Part shown: one piece after another, positions 43,909 through 53,176 of the stretch | How positions within the stretch are numbered: the stretch's first letter is position 1 | Layout of the letters: each line of letters opens with the position of its first letter | Assembly (NCBI RefSeq): GCF_025420585.1 | Contig: NZ_JAOEGB010000001.1 | Location: 1-64,000 of the forward strand | DNA length: 64,000 nucleotides | DNA from: Planotetraspora sp. A-T 1434 | GTDB lineage: Bacteria > Actinomycetota > Actinomycetes > Streptosporangiales > Streptosporangiaceae | Direction of reading: 5' to 3' | The notes under the pieces: model-generated | Seen by the model: only the letters and a program-made list of their open reading frames with translations | What the model was told of the DNA's origin: nothing | Databases searched by the model: none | Program-made: the position numbers and the translations under genes

Positions 43909-44774
43909 GAGGAGGCCGCCTTCCGGTAGCGCAGGAGGATGCCCGCCACCGCAACGGCGATCACGACCGGCACGATCAGGCACGCCCAAAGGCCGGGCGG
44001 GTATCCCTCCCCGTTGGACGGGTCCGTGCCGAACAGCGCCACCTGCACCGCGTCGACGAGGAAGAACGGGTTGATCAGCATCGCCCACTTGGCGGCGGTC
44101 TCCCGGCCGATCGACAGGAGCACGCCGAAGAAGACGGCCGACACCGCCGAGGTGAACAGGTAGAACGCGATGACGGACGCCACGCCGAGCCCGCGCCGCG
44201 GGGTGAGGGACGCGAGCGCGATGCCGATCGCGGCGAGCAGCACCGCGTAGACCACGGCGCCGCCCATGGCGGCCAGATACTGCGAGGTGTGAGGGGGGCC
44301 GGGCCGGTCCACCAGCAGCTCGCCGGCGAACAGCAGCGTGAGCGGCACGGCGATCAGCAGGAACATCGCCACCGCGAGCGCGGCCAGCTTCGCACCGATG
44401 TAGTCGACCACCGTCACCGGGCGGGAGAAGTACAGCGGCAGCACGCGGAACCGTAGGTCAGGCGCGACGAGGTAGGGCGACTGGGCGGCCAGGAAGATCG
44501 CCAGCACGGCCTGCATGGTCACCGCGTACGCCGGGTACGGCAGGCCGTCCTGCTTGAGGAGGGCCATGACCGCGATCGACACCACGGCGGGCAGCAGCAT
44601 GATCGTCGCCAGCAGGAACGGCATGATCTTGGCCCGTGCCGTACGGCCGAGCCCGAAGACGCCGCGCAGGCTGTTGACGGCGAGCGCGAGCGCGGCGCTG
44701 CCGCGGCCCAGTCTCGCGCCCTCGTAATGGCGGTATCCGATGTCGTGGATGACCGCTGTCGGTTCGGACGTCAT
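43905..44774 (-). CDS. ABC-2 type transporter permease
   Basis: 289 aa from the ATG at 44774 (MTSEPTAVIHDIGYRHYEGARLGRG), which overlaps the upstream ATPase stop in ATGA. About six membrane segments are visible. The motif DLRFRVLPLYFSRPVTVVDY matches ABC-2 permeases. The N-terminus DIGYRHYEG is common to actinobacterial relatives. Confidence 0.9.
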   Translation of the reverse strand: MTSEPTAVIHDIGYRHYEGARLGRGSAALALAVNSLRGVFGLGRTARAKIMPFLLATIMLLPAVVSIAVMALLKQDGLPYPAYAVTMQAVLAIFLAAQSPYLVAPDLRFRVLPLYFSRPVTVVDYIGAKLAALAVAMFLLIAVPLTLLFAGELLVDRPGPPHTSQYLAAMGGAVVYAVLLAAIGIALASLTPRRGLGVASVIAFYLFTSAVSAVFFGVLLSIGRETAAKWAMLINPFFLVDAVQVALFGTDPSNGEGYPPGLWACLIVPVVIAVAVAGILLRYRKAASS

Positions 44775-45685
44775 GCGACCGGCTCCTTGAACACGTCCTC
44801 GATGTGGCCGCGGCGCTGTTCCAGCCGCACGAGGTTGAGGCCCAGATCGCACACGGCGTCGCGCACGGCGTCGTAGGTGCGGCCGGGGTCGGCGTCGGCG
44901 GGCACCTGAACGGTGAGGAGGCGGCCCTGTACGGCTACCGCTTCGCCGAGCCCGCCAAGACGCTCCACCAGGGGCTCCAGACCGTCTTCCACCTCGACGG
45001 CGATCGCCTGGCTGGCCTGAGTGAAGTCGCCGATGGCCGACGACCGCAGCAGCCGCCCGGCGTCGATCACGATGACGTGGTCGCAGACCCGCTCGAGCTC
45101 GCCCAAGAGGTGAGAGGTGACGAGCACGCTGATGCCGAACTCGGTGCCGATGCGCCTGATCAGCGCGAGCATCTCGTCTCGGCCCTGTGGGTCGAGGCCG
45201 TTGGTCGGCTCGTCGAGGAAGACCAGCCGGGGGTCGTGGACGAGGGCCTGGGCGAGCTTGACCCGCTGCCGCATGCCCGTCGAGTAGCCCCCGATGGGGC
45301 GGTAGCGCTCCTCGTGCAGCCCGACGTGGCGCAGCGTGTCGGCGGCGCGCTCGCGGGCGGCGGTGCGCGGCAGGCCGGACATCTGGGCCATGTGTACGAC
45401 GAACTCGGTGGCCGACACATCGGGCGGCAGGCAGTCGTGCTCGGGCATGTAGCCGACCAGGCGCCGGATCTCCAGGCCGTGGGTGGCCGCGTCGAGGTCG
45501 AGCACCCGGGCGCGCCCCGAGGTCGGGGGCAGCAGGCCCAGCAGGATCTTGATGAGGGTGGACTTGCCCGCGCCGTTGGCGCCGACGAGGCCGGTCACCC
45601 CGGTCCCGGCCATGACCGTCAGCTCGTCGAGCGCCGTGACCCGGGGGAACCGCTTGGTGAGACCCTCTGTAGCGAGGATTGCCAT
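44771..45685 (-). CDS. ABC transporter ATP-binding protein (first of operon)
   Basis: 304 aa from the ATG at 45685 (MAILATEGLTKRFPRVTALDEL). Walker A GANGAGKS, signature YSTGMRQRVK and Walker B LVFLDEPTNGLDP are intact, followed by a switch His in TSHLLGELERVCDH. It opens the four-gene ATPase-permease-ATPase-permease operon, with 4-nt overlaps between the first three genes. The two ATPase-permease pairs may form one heteromeric exporter or two. Confidence 0.92.
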   Translation of the reverse strand: MAILATEGLTKRFPRVTALDELTVMAGTGVTGLVGANGAGKSTLIKILLGLLPPTSGRARVLDLDAATHGLEIRRLVGYMPEHDCLPPDVSATEFVVHMAQMSGLPRTAARERAADTLRHVGLHEERYRPIGGYSTGMRQRVKLAQALVHDPRLVFLDEPTNGLDPQGRDEMLALIRRIGTEFGISVLVTSHLLGELERVCDHVIVIDAGRLLRSSAIGDFTQASQAIAVEVEDGLEPLVERLGGLGEAVAVQGRLLTVQVPADADPGRTYDAVRDAVCDLGLNLVRLEQRRGHIEDVFKEPVA

Positions 45686-45795
45686 GATCGTGACAGTACC
45701 GCTTGAAGCCGCCGCCGGGCCTCCATCACAAGGATGAGTTGCCAATCACGCCGGGGTCGTACCCGCACGCCCGCCGAGCGCCCGGACGCACCCGT

Positions 45796-46728
45796 TCAGG
45801 TGCGGCGCAGCCGTACGCGACGGACGGAGTGGTCGGGGCCCTTGCTGAGGATCAGCCCCGCGCGGCCGCGGGTGGGGGCGATGTTCTCGACGAGGTTGCG
45901 CTCGTTGATGTCACGCCACACGTTCTTCGCGAACTCGGTGGCCTCCTCGTCGGACAACTCGGCGATGTGCGTGAAGTAGGACTTCGGATCCGAGAAGGCC
46001 GTACGGCGCAGCTTGTGGAACCTGTCGACGTACCAGGCCCTTATGTCCTCGACGCGGGCGTCCACGTAGATCGAGAAGTCGAAGTAGTCGCACACGGCCA
46101 GCGCCGTCGGCGGGGCCGGCTGCAGGACGTTGAGGCCCTCGACGATCAGGATGTCCGGCCGGTGGACCGTCTGCGTCGCGCCCGGCACGATGTCGTACTC
46201 CAGGTGGCTGTAAACCGGGGCGTCCACCGACGCGCGGCCGGCCTTGACCCCGGCCACGAACCGCACCAGCGCCCGCCGGTCGTAGCTCTCCGGGAAGCCC
46301 TTGCGGTGCATGATCCCGCGCTCCTCCAGCACCTTGTTGGGGTAGAGGAAGCTGTCGGTGGTCACCAGCTCGACCCGCGGGTGCTCGGGCCAGCGCGCGA
46401 GCAGGGTGTGGAGCAGGCGCGCGGTGGTCGACTTGCCGACCGCGACGCTCCCCGCGATGCCCAGCACGTACGGCACGCGCTCCTCGCGCTCGCCGAGAAA
46501 CGCGCCGACGGCCGCGCTCCGCTGCCGCGAGCCCGTGAAGTGGAGGTTGAGGAGGCGGGTGAGCGGCAGGTAGATGTCGGTCACCTCGGCCAGGTCGATG
46601 GGGTCGTCGATACCCCGCAGCTCCTCCAGCTCGGCCTCGGTGAGGGTGAGCGGCGTGTTCTTGCGCAGGTCTCCCCACTGGGCCCTGCCGAGCTCGACGT
46701 ACGCGTCCCCATCTGCCACGTCGGCCAA
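45796..46728 (-). CDS. coaA: Pantothenate kinase, type I
   Basis: 310 aa. It phosphorylates pantothenate, the first step of coenzyme A synthesis. The P-loop [18 protein letters not shown] and the IVEGLNVLQ strand are clear. The first possible start is TTG at 46728; GTG at 46719 is an alternative, and neither has a strong ribosome-binding site. Divergent from acpS, which uses the CoA product. Confidence 0.96.
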   Translation of the reverse strand: MADVADGDAYVELGRAQWGDLRKNTPLTLTEAELEELRGIDDPIDLAEVTDIYLPLTRLLNLHFTGSRQRSAAVGAFLGEREERVPYVLGIAGSVAVGKSTTARLLHTLLARWPEHPRVELVTTDSFLYPNKVLEERGIMHRKGFPESYDRRALVRFVAGVKAGRASVDAPVYSHLEYDIVPGATQTVHRPDILIVEGLNVLQPAPPTALAVCDYFDFSIYVDARVEDIRAWYVDRFHKLRRTAFSDPKSYFTHIAELSDEEATEFAKNVWRDINERNLVENIAPTRGRAGLILSKGPDHSVRRVRLRRT

Positions 46729-46843
46729 GCGTACTCATCGCCGTCGCGCCGGCCCCCGCGGGGTCGTGCACAGCCTGTGGACAAAATCGATGGATTACGC
46801 CACGGCGAAAGGGGGAATGGTGGTCGTTCATTAGGCTGGCCAC

Positions 46844-47194
46844 GTGATCGTGGGCATCGGGGTCGACGTGGTGGACGTGGCGCGTTTCGCGGCGGCGCTG
46901 GAGCGCACGCCCGCCCTGCGGGCCCGGCTGTTCACCGAGGCCGAGAGCGGCCTGCCCATGAAGTCGCTGGCCGTGCGGTTCGCCGCCAAGGAGGCGATCG
47001 CCAAGGCCCTCGGCGCCCCGCCCGGCCTCAGCCACCTCGACGCCGAGGTCGTCACAGACCAGAACGGCAGGCCGGCCGTACGGATCACCGGCAGGGCCGC
47101 TGAGGTGGCCCGCGAGGTCGGCGTGAAGAGGTGGCACGTGTCCCTCTCCCACGACGGCGGCGTGGCGATCGCCTACGTGATCGCCGAGTCATAG
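46844..47194 (+). CDS. acpS: Holo-[acyl-carrier-protein] synthase
   Basis: 116 aa. It transfers 4'-phosphopantetheine from CoA to the acyl carrier protein. [14 protein letters not shown] carries the metal-binding Asp, and [13 protein letters not shown] the catalytic Glu/Lys helix. The GTG start lacks an obvious ribosome-binding site. It lies 66 nt before nnr, as in many actinobacteria. Confidence 0.96.
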   Translation: MIVGIGVDVVDVARFAAALERTPALRARLFTEAESGLPMKSLAVRFAAKEAIAKALGAPPGLSHLDAEVVTDQNGRPAVRITGRAAEVAREVGVKRWHVSLSHDGGVAIAYVIAES

Positions 47195-47260
47195 GGATCC
47201 CCCCCGAATGGCCGGGGGCGGTGATCGCGTCCGTGATCTCCTGCGGCTACCGTCGGACGC

Positions 47261-48787
47261 ATGCGGACCGCGTACACCTCTGACCAGATCAGGGCCGCCG
47301 AGCTGGCGCTCATGGCCAGACTCCCCGAGGGCACGCTGATGCAGAGAGCGGCCGCCGGGCTCGCCGTCGTGTCCGCCGGCCTGCTCACCGGCGTCCACGG
47401 CACGGTGTACGGCTCGCGCGTCACGCTGCTGATCGGCAGCGGGGACAACGGCGGCGACGCTCTCCACGCCGGCGCCCGGCTGGCCCGCAGGGGCGCCCGG
47501 GTCGTCGCGATCCTGGCCGGATCGCACACCCACGAAGGCGGTCTGGCGGCGCTGCGGACCGCCGGCGGCCGGGCGGCCGAATACGACCGGGAGAAGGCCC
47601 GCGAGCTCATCGAGGGCGCCGACCTCGTCATGGACGGGCTCGTCGGCATCGGCGGCACCGGCGCGCTGCGGGAGCCGTACGGCACGCTGGCGCGGATGGC
47701 CGCCGAGACGCCGGCCCTGGTCGTGGCGGTGGACGTGCCGAGTGGGGTGGACGCGAGCACCGGCCGGGTCGAGGGGCCAGCGGTCAGAGCCCACGTCACC
47801 GTGACGTTCGGCGCGTACAAGAACGGCCTGCTGATCGATCCGGGGGCCTCTCACGCGGGCACGGTCGAGCTGGTGGATATCGGGCTGGGGCCCTACCTGC
47901 CCGACCCGGATGTGGCGGCGATGACCGACGAGGACGTGGCCGAGCTCCTGCCCTGGCCGGGCGCGGAATCCGACAAATACCGCCGGGGAGTCGTCGGGAT
48001 CGCCGCGGGCAGCGACCGGTTCACCGGGGCGGCCGTGCTGACGGTCGGCGGCGCCATCCGGGCGGGGGCGGGCCTGGTGCGCTTCGCGAGCTCGATCGAG
48101 CCGGTCCGGCAGGTCAGGGCCCGCTGGCCGGAGGCCGTGACGACCGTCCTGGAAGCGTCGCTCATGCTCAAGAGCTCGCTCGACGACGTCGGGCGGGTGC
48201 AGGCGTGGGTGCTGGGCCCGGGGCTCGGCACGGGCTCGGAGGCGCACGCGGTGGCCCGCGCGGTGCTGGCCAGCGCGGTTCCCGTGCTCGTGGACGCCGA
48301 CGGGCTGACGCTCGTGGCCAAGGAGCGGACGCTGCTGCACAGGACCGCCCCCACGGTGATCACCCCGCACGCGGGCGAGCTGTCGCGCCTGCTCGGCGTG
48401 CCGAGAGAGCGGATCGAGGCCCGGCGGCTGGAGCACGTGCGGCGGGCCGCGGCCGAGCTGGGCGTCACCGTGCTGCTGAAGGGCTCCACGACCCTCATCG
48501 CCGAGGAGCACCGGCCGGTGCGGGTCAACACCACCGGCACGCCCTGGCTCGCCACCGGAGGCACCGGAGACGTTCTGTCGGGCATCGCGGGAGCGCTGCT
48601 GGCCGCCGGGTTGACCGGCTACGACGCCGCCTCGTGCGCCGCCCACCTCCACGGCCTGGCCGCCAGGATCGCCGCAACGGGCGGCATTCCACCTCGGGGC
48701 GAGGGCAGGGCTCACGGGCGTGCGGGCGCTCCGATCGCCGCGCTGGACGTGGTCATGGCGCTCCCCGACGCCATCCGGGCGCTGTGA
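47261..48787 (+). CDS. nnr: Bifunctional NAD(P)H-hydrate repair enzyme (epimerase/dehydratase)
   Basis: 508 aa. The N-terminal YjeF domain (residues 1 to about 210) has GSGDNGGDALHAGARLARRG and VDVPSGVDASTG, the epimerase part. The C-terminal carbohydrate-kinase-like domain has GPGLGTGSEAHAVAR and TGTPWLATGGTGDVLSGIAGA, the ADP-dependent dehydratase part. It repairs hydrated NADH and NADPH. Part of the acpS-nnr-alr-hydrolase-tsaE run. Confidence 0.96.
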   Translation: MRTAYTSDQIRAAELALMARLPEGTLMQRAAAGLAVVSAGLLTGVHGTVYGSRVTLLIGSGDNGGDALHAGARLARRGARVVAILAGSHTHEGGLAALRTAGGRAAEYDREKARELIEGADLVMDGLVGIGGTGALREPYGTLARMAAETPALVVAVDVPSGVDASTGRVEGPAVRAHVTVTFGAYKNGLLIDPGASHAGTVELVDIGLGPYLPDPDVAAMTDEDVAELLPWPGAESDKYRRGVVGIAAGSDRFTGAAVLTVGGAIRAGAGLVRFASSIEPVRQVRARWPEAVTTVLEASLMLKSSLDDVGRVQAWVLGPGLGTGSEAHAVARAVLASAVPVLVDADGLTLVAKERTLLHRTAPTVITPHAGELSRLLGVPRERIEARRLEHVRRAAAELGVTVLLKGSTTLIAEEHRPVRVNTTGTPWLATGGTGDVLSGIAGALLAAGLTGYDAASCAAHLHGLAARIAATGGIPPRGEGRAHGRAGAPIAALDVVMALPDAIRAL

Positions 48788-48839
48788 TGGGGGCGCCGAT
48801 CGGTCTCGGGCACGTCGAGCCACCTGACACACTGGGAAA

Positions 48840-50024
48840 ATGAGCTTTTCGACAGCGCCCCTGGTCACCCCGGCCGAGGCGCGGGTGGATCTTGCCGCGA
48901 TCCGGCACAACGTGGAGCTTCTGGCGGGGCACGCGCCCGGTGTCGCGATGATGGCCGCCGTCAAGGCGGACGCCTACGGACACGGCCTGGCACCCGTCGC
49001 TCAGGCGTGCCTGGAGGCGGGGGCCACGCGGCTCGGCACCGCGTTCCTCAAGGAGGGCCTGGCGCTGCGCGAGGCAGGGATCACCGCGCCCATCCTGTCG
49101 TGGATCATCACGCCGGGCGAGCCCCTGGACGACGCGGCCGTCCAGGGAATCGAGCTGTCCGCGGGCGCGCCCTGGGCGCTCGACGAGATCGCCGCCGCCG
49201 CGGACCGCACCGGGCGGACGGTCCGGGTTCACCTCAAAGTGGACACCGGCATCTCGCGCGGCGGGGCGCCGCTGGCGGACTGGCCGGCGCTCGTGGACCG
49301 GGCGCTCGCCGTACAGGCCGGGGGAGCCATCGAGATCGCCGGCCTCTGGTCACACTTCGCCTGCGCCGACATCCCCGGCCATCCCTCGATCGACGGGCAG
49401 GTTTCCGCGTTCGACGAGGCACTGGCCATCGCGGACAAGTCGGGCGTGCCGAGCACCGCCATCCGGCACATCGCCAACTCGGCCGCCACGGTGACCCTGC
49501 CCCGGACCAGGTACGACATGGTCCGTCCCGGCATCGCCGTATACGGCCTGAGCCCCATCCCCGAGCTCGGCGACTTCGGGCTCCGCCCGGCTATGACCCT
49601 CACGGCCAGGCTCGCCAACGTCAAGCGGGTCCCGGCGGGCACGGGAGTGTCATACGGCCACCTCTACGTGACCGAGCGGGAGACCACGCTTGCTCTCGTT
49701 CCGCTCGGGTATGCGGACGGGATCATGCGGGGCGCGACCAATCAGGCAGAGGTGCTGGCGGCCGGGAAGCGGCGGCGCGTCGCCGGGCGGGTCTGCATGG
49801 ACCAGTTCGTCATCGACTGCGGTGACGACGCGGTGGAGGAGGGCGACGAAGTGGTTCTCTTCGGGCCCGGGGACAATGGCGAGCCGACATGTCAGGAATG
49901 GGCGGATTCCCTGGGCACGATCACTCATGAGATCGTGACGAGGATCGGATCCCGCGTGCCCCGCGTCCACGTGGACGGGCTGCGTGGAAAGGCTGAGCCG
50001 CGGTTGCGAGGAGAGCAGGTATGA
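48840..50024 (+). CDS. alr: Alanine racemase
   Basis: 394 aa, PLP enzyme making D-alanine for peptidoglycan. The Schiff-base lysine is K42 in AAVKADAYGHG. The C-terminal domain has the catalytic Tyr region GVSYGHLY and PLGYADGI. The stop overlaps the following ATG by 4 nt. Confidence 0.97.
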   Translation: MSFSTAPLVTPAEARVDLAAIRHNVELLAGHAPGVAMMAAVKADAYGHGLAPVAQACLEAGATRLGTAFLKEGLALREAGITAPILSWIITPGEPLDDAAVQGIELSAGAPWALDEIAAAADRTGRTVRVHLKVDTGISRGGAPLADWPALVDRALAVQAGGAIEIAGLWSHFACADIPGHPSIDGQVSAFDEALAIADKSGVPSTAIRHIANSAATVTLPRTRYDMVRPGIAVYGLSPIPELGDFGLRPAMTLTARLANVKRVPAGTGVSYGHLYVTERETTLALVPLGYADGIMRGATNQAEVLAAGKRRRVAGRVCMDQFVIDCGDDAVEEGDEVVLFGPGDNGEPTCQEWADSLGTITHEIVTRIGSRVPRVHVDGLRGKAEPRLRGEQV

Positions 50025-51073
50025 GCACACGTCGCAGGGTCGGCATCGCCGGAGCCGTCGTCGGTGCGGCATCGGCGGGCGTGGCCGGGGCCGCCCTGGC
50101 CAAGAGATACGCCGTCGGCCGCATCCGGCTGCGCCCCGATCTGGAGGCCAGCGAGCCGTTCGGCGAGCTCAGGGGACGTCCGGTGACGCTGACGACGTCC
50201 GACGGTGTGCGGATCCACGCCGAGGTCGACGGCGTCGAGGACGCGCCCCTCACCGTGGTCCTGTGCCACGGCTACTGCCTGACCTCGGACTCATGGCACT
50301 ACCAGCGGCGTGACCTCCGGGACACCCACCGCATCGTCGTGTGGGACCAGCGCTGTCATGGCGAGTCGGCGCGGGGCGAGGCGCAGGACTGCACCATCGA
50401 CCGTCTCGGCGAGGACCTGGCCCTCGTGCTGGAAGAGCTCGTCCCCGGCCCCTGCGTGCTGGTCGGCCACTCCATGGGCGGCATGACCATCATGGCGTTG
50501 GCCGACCACCGGCCCGAGCTGTTCGGTGACAAGGTCCGCGGCGTGTCCCTGATCTCCACCTCGGCGGGCAAGCTCGCCGAGATGACCCTCGGCCTTCCCG
50601 CCCTGGTCTCCAAGCTGGTGCACCGGGCCGTGCCCCAGGCGGTCGCGGTCATGCGCAAGAACGGCACGCTGGTGGACCGGGGCCGTGAGGTCGGCACCGA
50701 CCTGTCGTTCCTCGCGCTGCGCTACCTCGGCTTCGGGGATTCAAAGAACGTGAGCCCGACCGTGGTCGACTTCGTCGAGTCGATGATTCGCGCCACCCCC
50801 GCAGAGGTCATCGCGGACTTCTATCCTGCTCTCATGTCGCACGACAAGCTCAAGGCACTCGACGTTCTCGACAAGGTCCCCACCGCGATCATCGTCGGCG
50901 AGCGCGACTGGCTCACGCCGCTCGACCACAGCAGGGCGATCGCGGCAGCCGTACCGACCGCGCAGCTCACCGCGGTGCCGGACGCCTCGCACCTCGTTCA
51001 GCTGGAGCGGCCCGACATCGTCAACGATGCCCTCCGCGAGCTGCTGAAGCGGGCAGAGCGGGGTGACGCATGA
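50021..51073 (+). CDS. Alpha/beta-fold hydrolase
   Basis: 350 aa. A short N-terminal hydrophobic segment (VGIAGAVVGAASAGVAGAALA) may anchor it or act as a signal. The nucleophile elbow is GHSMGG with S151, the oxyanion HG is at residues 83-84, and a late His is in PDASHLVQLERPD. It is coupled by ATGA overlaps to alr and to tsaE, a gene order conserved in actinobacteria. Substrate unknown. Confidence 0.9.
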   Translation: MSTRRRVGIAGAVVGAASAGVAGAALAKRYAVGRIRLRPDLEASEPFGELRGRPVTLTTSDGVRIHAEVDGVEDAPLTVVLCHGYCLTSDSWHYQRRDLRDTHRIVVWDQRCHGESARGEAQDCTIDRLGEDLALVLEELVPGPCVLVGHSMGGMTIMALADHRPELFGDKVRGVSLISTSAGKLAEMTLGLPALVSKLVHRAVPQAVAVMRKNGTLVDRGREVGTDLSFLALRYLGFGDSKNVSPTVVDFVESMIRATPAEVIADFYPALMSHDKLKALDVLDKVPTAIIVGERDWLTPLDHSRAIAAAVPTAQLTAVPDASHLVQLERPDIVNDALRELLKRAERGDA

Positions 51074-51561
51074 GCGGCGCGGCGTTTGCGGACTTTTCCG
51101 GAATCGCGGGCGGGGAGCTCGCTCCGGCGACGGCCGAGGAGATGCGGGCACTGGGCGCGGGGGTCGCCACGCTCCTCCGAGCCGGGGATCTCGTCGTGCT
51201 GAGCGGGCCGCTCGGAGCGGGCAAGACCACGCTGGTGCAGGGCATCGCCGAGGGCCTCAAAGTCCGCGGCCCGATCACCTCGCCGACCTTCGTGATCGCC
51301 CGGGTCCACCCGTCGCTGTCGGGCGGCCCCGCGCTGGTGCACGCGGACGCCTACCGGCTCGGCGGCTTCCTGGAGGTCGACGACCTGGACCTGGACGCCT
51401 CGCTCGACGAGTCCGTCACGGTGGTCGAGTGGGGCGAGGGCCTGGTCGAGGGGCTCTCGGAAGACCGGTTGGAGATCCACATCGAGCGCGGCGACGAAGG
51501 CGAGCGGCGGTTGGTCCGCCTCCACGGCGTCGGGCCCCGCTGGTCCACCGCCACCGTCTGA
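51070..51561 (+). CDS. tsaE: tRNA threonylcarbamoyladenosine synthesis ATPase TsaE
   Basis: 163 aa. Walker A GPLGAGKTT spans residues 46-54; VHADAYRL and VVEWGEG are family motifs. It works with TsaB and TsaD to make t6A37 in ANN-decoding tRNAs. Here it is split from tsaB by a 1.6-kb insertion with array C and the sortase pair. Confidence 0.95.
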   Translation: MSGAAFADFSGIAGGELAPATAEEMRALGAGVATLLRAGDLVVLSGPLGAGKTTLVQGIAEGLKVRGPITSPTFVIARVHPSLSGGPALVHADAYRLGGFLEVDDLDLDASLDESVTVVEWGEGLVEGLSEDRLEIHIERGDEGERRLVRLHGVGPRWSTATV

Positions 51562-51608
51562 CGCGTCCGGCTCACCCGCCGCACCGTCTGCCCAGTGGGG
51601 AACCCGCG

Positions 51609-51723
51609 CATGATCACGCACGGTGTGTCCGCGGCGTGTATGGCATGCCGGGGAATCTGTGCATGATCACGCAGGCTGGGTCCGCAGCGTGTACCACATG
51701 CCGGGGAACCTGTGCATGATCAC
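51609..51723. repeat. GTGCATGATCAC repeat array C (three cores)
   Basis: CATGATCAC occurs at 51609, 51662 and 51715, a spacing of exactly 53 bp twice. The two spacers share most positions, including CCGGGGAAYCTGTG in front of the next core, identical in design to array A 47 kb away. It lies in the 321-bp gap after tsaE. The remaining part (51724-51882) is AT-richer with TTGACT at 51776 but no clear -10, and holds nothing else recognised. Confidence 0.9.
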
Positions 51724-51882
51724 GGCGATTTTGGGGCGTGATGTGGGCGATCTAGGCCCGTAATCGGCGCAGTCCTTGACTCATCTCCTGAAACCTATGG
51801 ATCATCAGCGAAAAGAAGATCCTTAGCCATGGATTGGCATAGATTTTCTGGGTAGATGACCGGGCGTGGGAGGGGTGGGCCG

Positions 51883-52533
51883 ATGAGCAGGGTCACGCAG
51901 GTCGCCGTCGCGGGATTGGTCCTGTTCGGCGCGCTCGGATGTTCGGCGCAGGCCCAGACGGCGGCGGCCAGCCCCACGATCACGCTGACTCCGGCGCTGC
52001 CGTCGCCGATCGTCACGATCTCCCGCCAGGACATCCACGTCGAGGTGACGCCGTCCAAGATCGTCGGAGGGGCGACCAGGACCGTTCACATCACGGCTCG
52101 CTGCCCGTTCCCGCAGGGCGGCCCCGAATACCGCGCCACCGCCCGCTCCGACGCCTTCACTGGCCTCGTGACGCTGGTCCCGCCCGCCGCGACCCGCTCC
52201 GCCACGCCCTCGCCCGCGACGCCCGGCGTCCCGCAGGTCACCGGCGGCGCCACCGTCAAGGCCGACGCCAAACCCGGTGGCTACAAGGTCCAGGTGCGGT
52301 GCGAGGCCACCAACGACATCGGCAGCGCCTCGCTCCGGATCGTCGCGCCTGCGGCGCCCACCCACACGCACACGAAGTTCCCCACGCGGGCGCCCCACGC
52401 CGGCGGCGGCGGGACGGCGGCGGGGGGGCCGACTGACGACTCAGGCCTGCCGACGGGCGTCACCGTGATCGTGCTGCTGGCCGCTCTCGGTGTCGGCATC
52501 GGGGTGGCCCACCGTAGGCGTTCAGGGGCCTAA
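51883..52533 (+). CDS. Exported protein with C-terminal membrane anchor, candidate sortase substrate
   Basis: 216 aa. The signal peptide VAVAGLVLFGALGC ends at a cysteine that could be lipidated, though the lipobox is weak. The mature part (about 150 aa) contains two cysteines and TRTVHITARCPFP, with an immunoglobulin-like feel but no named domain. The tail is a cell-wall sorting arrangement: DSGLPTG, a hydrophobic VTVIVLLAALGVGIGVA, then HRRRSGA. ATG at 51883 has GGGAGGGG upstream. The next gene is a sortase. Confidence 0.7.
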   Translation: MSRVTQVAVAGLVLFGALGCSAQAQTAAASPTITLTPALPSPIVTISRQDIHVEVTPSKIVGGATRTVHITARCPFPQGGPEYRATARSDAFTGLVTLVPPAATRSATPSPATPGVPQVTGGATVKADAKPGGYKVQVRCEATNDIGSASLRIVAPAAPTHTHTKFPTRAPHAGGGGTAAGGPTDDSGLPTGVTVIVLLAALGVGIGVAHRRRSGA

Positions 52534-52535
52534 CC

Positions 52536-53087
52536 TTGGCGGTTTCATCCCGGTGGGTGATCGTGGCCGGGATCGTCACCGGGCTGGCCCTGTTCGCGGC
52601 GGGCGGCGGCAAGAGCGAGACGCAGCCTGCCCCGAGCTCGCCGGTCGTGCCCGAGCGGATCGACATCCCCACGCTCAGCCTCAAGGCGCCGCTCATGAAG
52701 CTCGGGCTCTCCGACCAGGGCGACGTCGAGCTGCCGCCGTTCGACAAGCCGTCCACCGCAGGGTGGTACACCGGCAGCGCCGTCCCCGGCGACGCCGGAG
52801 CGTCGGTCATCATCGGGCACGTCGACACCAAGACGGCCCCCGCCGTGTTCTTCCGCCTGCGCGACCTGCGGAAAGGCGCGCTGGTCAAGGTGCTGCGCAG
52901 TGACGGCAAGACCGCCGAGTATCGGGTCGACTCGGTCGAGCGGGTGCCCAAGGACAGCTTCCCGGCCGAACGCGTCTACGCCGAGGACGGGCTGCGCCTC
53001 ATCACCTGCGGGGGCGACTTCGACTGGACGCACCACCAGTACCGCGACAACGTCATCGTCTACGCCTCCCTGATCGGCGACGCCTGA
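52536..53087 (+). CDS. Class F sortase
   Basis: 183 aa. An N-terminal hydrophobic anchor (WVIVAGIVTGLALFAAGG) is followed by the sortase domain with the catalytic triad H95 (GHVDTKT), C158 (LITCGG) and R170 (QYRDNVIVYA), as in actinobacterial class F enzymes. It starts at TTG (52536), two bases after the preceding stop, with AGGGG upstream. It probably acts on the adjacent anchored protein (inference). The pair interrupts the tsaE-tsaB junction. Confidence 0.88.
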   Translation: MAVSSRWVIVAGIVTGLALFAAGGGKSETQPAPSSPVVPERIDIPTLSLKAPLMKLGLSDQGDVELPPFDKPSTAGWYTGSAVPGDAGASVIIGHVDTKTAPAVFFRLRDLRKGALVKVLRSDGKTAEYRVDSVERVPKDSFPAERVYAEDGLRLITCGGDFDWTHHQYRDNVIVYASLIGDA

Positions 53088-53176
53088 TCACTCCAACGCC
53101 CCCGAGCCGGGGGGAACGGGCCCCACATGGCCGGACGCGGCTTCCGCGTGCCGTACAGCGACTACGCTTGACGTTC

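Noticed and set aside
47189-48964. A 591-codon minus-strand frame opposite nnr.
   Set aside because: nnr has both enzyme domains intact on the plus strand; the opposite frame shows only GC-driven Arg/Gly/Ala composition.
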